The translations under genes were made by a program, and so were the position numbers. Below are positions 14,573-16,177 of a stretch of 16,177 bases of DNA, one piece after another (position 1 is the first letter of the stretch; every line of letters begins with the position of its first letter). The DNA comes from Candidatus Iainarchaeum sp. (GTDB lineage: Archaea; Iainarchaeota; Iainarchaeia; Iainarchaeales; JAFCFF01). Where the stretch lies: NCBI GenBank assembly GCA_017608775.1, contig JAFCFF010000005.1, positions 1-16,177 on the forward strand, given 5' to 3'. A model generated the notes under the pieces. The model was not told the DNA's origin, did not search any database, and was given only the letters and a program-made list of their open reading frames with translations.

Positions 14573-14790
14573 ACTTCCCTCTCTACTCCCTTAACCGCTG
14601 CTTGTCCAGCTGTTTCATCACCCTCTTCTCCTGTTGGTTGAACAACAAAGGCATAGACAACTCCATGTCCTGTACTTGTTTGTGGCTGGGTGCTTACTCC
14701 TCTAAAGGTCTGGTTTAGTCCCAAGGCCAAGGCAAAAGCTAAAACAAGTACAATAAGGGCCAAACCAATAACAATGCTATCCTTTTGCAT
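14569..14790 (-). CDS. Membrane-tethered single-strand protein S1
   Basis: 73 aa. Short N-terminus MQKDSI, helix about 6-25 (Ala/Leu/Val-rich), linker GVSTQPQTST, strand HGVVYAFVVQP, then an acidic tail ending VKGVEREV. It is the most divergent S copy: the VG-x-A-x-ITV pattern is reduced to a hydrophobic strand at the same position. First gene of unit B; start codon 28 bp from the TTTAAAAA box; 4-bp ATGA overlap with L1. Function unknown. Confidence 0.75.
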   Translation of the reverse strand: MQKDSIVIGLALIVLVLAFALALGLNQTFRGVSTQPQTSTGHGVVYAFVVQPTGEEGDETAGQAAVKGVEREV

Positions 14791-14813
14791 TTAAAGGAAA
14801 AAACCAAAAAACA

Positions 14814-14845
14814 TTTAAAAACCTAATGTTATTTTTTTAACTTTA
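14814..14845 (-). promoter_or_regulatory. Promoter of unit B (S1-L1-N1-C1-A1)
   Basis: TTTAAAAA at 14814-14821, centred about 28 bp from the ATG at 14790. TTAACTTT at 14837-14844 matches the core of the block shared by units D to F but sits about 9-11 bp further upstream than in units E and F. Confidence 0.5.
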
Positions 14846-14897
14846 AATAGTAATTACGTTAAGCACAAAAAATTCCAGCCACAATAAACTTTTTGTT

Positions 14898-15386
14898 CTA
14901 CTTAATCAAGATAACAAGCTTTCCATGATATTCTCTTTTTTCTGCGTCTTGTGAGGGCTTCAGGGAAACAGTTATTTTTCTGTACTGGTCGGGATCAAGA
15001 TAGAAATGGTTGTCAGATACCCAAACCCAGGGCGCGACCTCACCATAAACAGACATATCTATTTTCTTTCTTATATTGCTGTCGTTTTTAAACTCTATAA
15101 ATCGTTTTCCAACAGCACCTCTTGGAACAATACCAAAGACAAGAAGCTCTGCGTTGACATCGAAACCAAGCGTGTCCCCAACATAAACCTTTATGTCAAA
15201 AACCTTTTTTTCCCATAGACTTCTTTCCCTGTAAAAACTCCAGATATTTACAAGAACCAAAACCAAAACAAGAACAACAAGAAAAGAAATAACAAACCTT
15301 TTGTTTATTTTTTGTTCCTTATTTATTCCAAGAGTCTTTTTTCCCAGCTTACTTACCTTGCTCTTTATTTTAGTTGTTTTTACCAT
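14898..15386 (-). CDS. Membrane-anchored Ig-like protein, first gene of array
   Basis: 162 aa. A Lys-rich cytoplasmic N-terminus of about 30 residues, one transmembrane helix (about 31-50), then an extracellular beta domain: DIKVYVGDTLGFDVNAELLV, FGIVPRGAVGKRFIEFKND, WVWVSDNHFYLDPDQYRKIT, GKLVILIK. The FG-V-x-x-G then IxFxN pattern is common in archaeal Ig-like extracellular domains and resembles the LGTI-x-x-G then IENxG pattern of the L proteins. It is orientated as a type II membrane protein and lacks the cysteines and tail motifs of the other classes. It is transcribed divergently from the transglutaminase-like gene and separated from unit B by 107 bp with a separate promoter. Role unknown; assembly or anchoring of the neighbouring surface proteins is an inference from position. 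Confidence 0.8.
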   Translation of the reverse strand: MVKTTKIKSKVSKLGKKTLGINKEQKINKRFVISFLVVLVLVLVLVNIWSFYRERSLWEKKVFDIKVYVGDTLGFDVNAELLVFGIVPRGAVGKRFIEFKNDSNIRKKIDMSVYGEVAPWVWVSDNHFYLDPDQYRKITVSLKPSQDAEKREYHGKLVILIK

Positions 15387-15455
15387 GTTCTCAAACCTTT
15401 AGATAAGCTTAAAGAATAATGCTTAAAAAACCTCTCAAAGCATTATTTTTAAAGA
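15387..15455. promoter_or_regulatory. Divergent promoter with perfect 10-bp inverted repeat
   Basis: AATAATGCTT (15415-15424) and AAGCATTATT (15438-15447) are perfect inverted copies around a 13-base loop. CTTAAAAAA at 15422-15430 is placed as TATA box for the plus-strand gene (centre 30 bp from ATG 15456). TTCTTTAAGC (15408-15417, minus strand) is placed for the minus-strand gene. The repeat thus touches both core promoters and is a candidate operator. Confidence 0.5.
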
Positions 15456-16061
15456 ATGAAGAATAATAAAAACAAGGAGAAAAAAGAGGATATCAAAAAC
15501 CTTTTTTCTTATAGGCTTCTCAAGAAATACTCTTCCCTAATAACTGAAAAGGAGGAGAAAAGCATTTCCGACCTAAAGCTTTTGATAAACCCAGAGGATC
15601 CAGAGGTGAAAAAACTAAGGGAAAAGTTTATCACATCTAAATATAGCTTTGAGGAAAACTATCTTGAGAGCTTGAAAAAAATTCACAACCATCTTCTTGA
15701 GAATATCAGGGAGGCCAAACTTGACTTTCCGTTAACCTTCTGGCTCTCCACAAACGAGATGTTGAAATGGGGCTTAGCAGATGACGAGGACCTTGCTATT
15801 TTTCTATGTTCCTTGATGCTTTCTCTTGGGGATAAAAAGGCAATGGTCTACATAGTTGAGCTTTCTAACCTGGAAACAAGGGCCTTGGTTTTCACTGAAT
15901 ATAAAAACACATTTTTTATTCTTGACCCCTTTCAAAAAGAAAGTCTTGACAGATTTAAGGGAGAAAGGGACAGTGTTATAGCAAGCTATGCTTTTGGGGA
16001 AAACAGGATAAACAGACCTCTTTTTGCCTTCAACAGGGACGAGTACAAGAGCTTTATTTAG
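15456..16061 (+). CDS. Transglutaminase-like fold protein lacking catalytic Cys and His
   Basis: 201 aa, no signal peptide or transmembrane segment, Lys/Glu-rich N-terminus. Residues about 90-160 match the core of the transglutaminase-like (papain-related) fold: LADDEDLAIFLCSLMLSLGD corresponds to the family pattern GDCEDLAxLLASLLRALG, and ETRALVFTEY then FFILDPF corresponds to HAWVEV then WYVLDP. At the nucleophile position there is Asp110 in place of Cys, and Arg142 stands where the His is expected; only Asp157 of the triad remains. I therefore predict a non-catalytic member, perhaps a binding or scaffold protein. Cys118 is in the helix but not at the nucleophile position. The gene is divergent from the membrane Ig-like protein, starts without a ribosome-binding site and is probably leaderless. 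Family assignment is from pattern recognition only. Confidence 0.72.
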   Translation: MKNNKNKEKKEDIKNLFSYRLLKKYSSLITEKEEKSISDLKLLINPEDPEVKKLREKFITSKYSFEENYLESLKKIHNHLLENIREAKLDFPLTFWLSTNEMLKWGLADDEDLAIFLCSLMLSLGDKKAMVYIVELSNLETRALVFTEYKNTFFILDPFQKESLDRFKGERDSVIASYAFGENRINRPLFAFNRDEYKSFI

Positions 16062-16080
16062 TTTTTTATTTTCTTTCCTT
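16062..16080 (+). terminator. T-tract terminator after the transglutaminase-like gene
   Basis: TTTTTT immediately after the stop codon, followed by further T-rich sequence, a typical archaeal termination tract. Confidence 0.5.
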
Positions 16081-16095
16081 ACTTTTTCTCTATGC

Positions 16096-16177
16096 TTACA
16101 AACCTCTCACTATGCTATCTAAAAAAAGAACTCTCTTTTCTTGAGGGATCATACTTCCAGAAAATTCAAGTCCTTTT
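16096..16177 (-). CDS. Possible 3' end of a minus-strand gene
   Basis: An open frame enters from the right edge and stops with TAA at 16096-16098. The visible end is 26 residues, finishing SIVRGL, with charged and hydrophobic residues alternating (EKRVLFLDSIVRGL). It would converge with the transglutaminase-like gene, leaving about 34 bp between stops. The stretch is too short to identify, and an open frame of this length can occur by chance. Confidence 0.35.
   Translation of the reverse strand, partial: KGLEFSGSMIPQEKRVLFLDSIVRGL

Noticed and set aside
1144..15386. Mobile element or CRISPR array as explanation of the repeated units
   Set aside because: No transposase, terminal inverted repeats, integrase or regularly spaced short repeats were seen. 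The repetition is at the level of diverged protein-coding paralogues.
1..16177. tRNA, rRNA or other structured RNA genes
   Set aside because: I saw no tRNA-like T-loop/anticodon arrangement or rRNA segment; intergenic gaps are mostly under about 110 bp and AT-rich.

Overview
The window is an AT-rich stretch of archaeal chromosome, most likely from a small-genome DPANN-type lineage. The lineage guess rests on a stand-alone archaeal GMP synthase PP-ATPase subunit, TATA-like boxes about 24-30 nt upstream of start codons (mostly leaderless transcripts), GTG/TTG starts, overlapping genes, and many signal-anchored Ig-like surface proteins with N-glycosylation sequons. The exact phylum cannot be read from this sequence.

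Layout. 1-1139 is housekeeping: the 5' part of GMP synthase subunit B on the minus strand and a divergent endonuclease III on the plus strand. 1144-15386 is one continuous minus-strand array of 19 genes, all predicted to be membrane-anchored or secreted. Read right to left it is: a membrane Ig-like protein (15386-14898); unit B = S1, L1, N1, C1, A1; unit C = L2, S2, a 28-residue micro-ORF, C2; unit D = S3, L3, N2; unit E = S4, L4; unit F = S5, L5, N3, A2. 15456-16061 is a divergent plus-strand gene for a transglutaminase-like protein that has lost its catalytic Cys and His. The right edge holds a possible 3' end of another minus-strand gene.

The array uses five protein classes repeatedly. S (71-78 aa): one transmembrane helix, a short linker, one beta-strand motif and a tail. 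L (177-190 aa): one helix ending in [KR]-[VIL]-P, the same strand motif, then a beta-sandwich with six cysteines. N (about 410 aa): signal peptide, mature N-terminus [IL]GxxP, three Ig-like domains, a C-terminal helix and a basic tail ending in EF[VY]Y. C (about 340-350 aa): a cysteine-rich module, a CARDB-like domain, a peptidase-regulatory-like domain and a C-terminal helix. A (442 and about 660 aa): signal peptide, large beta-rich head domains, and a C-terminal domain resembling the L domain.

My reading, which is inference, is that the locus builds a cell-surface complex or fibre in several paralogous versions. L would be the small subunit, A a large ligand-binding or adhesive subunit with the same assembly domain, N a membrane platform, and S a membrane-tethered strand. 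The gene set resembles the WxL / WxL-interacting-protein operons of Firmicutes in architecture. No secretion ATPase, prepilin peptidase or sortase is encoded here, and the L proteins lack an evident class III (prepilin) signal. Repeated promoter-proximal blocks (TTTAAAAAAC or TTTATAAA, then CTTAACTTTT as read on the plus strand) precede units D, E and F, with weaker versions before B and C, suggesting common control.
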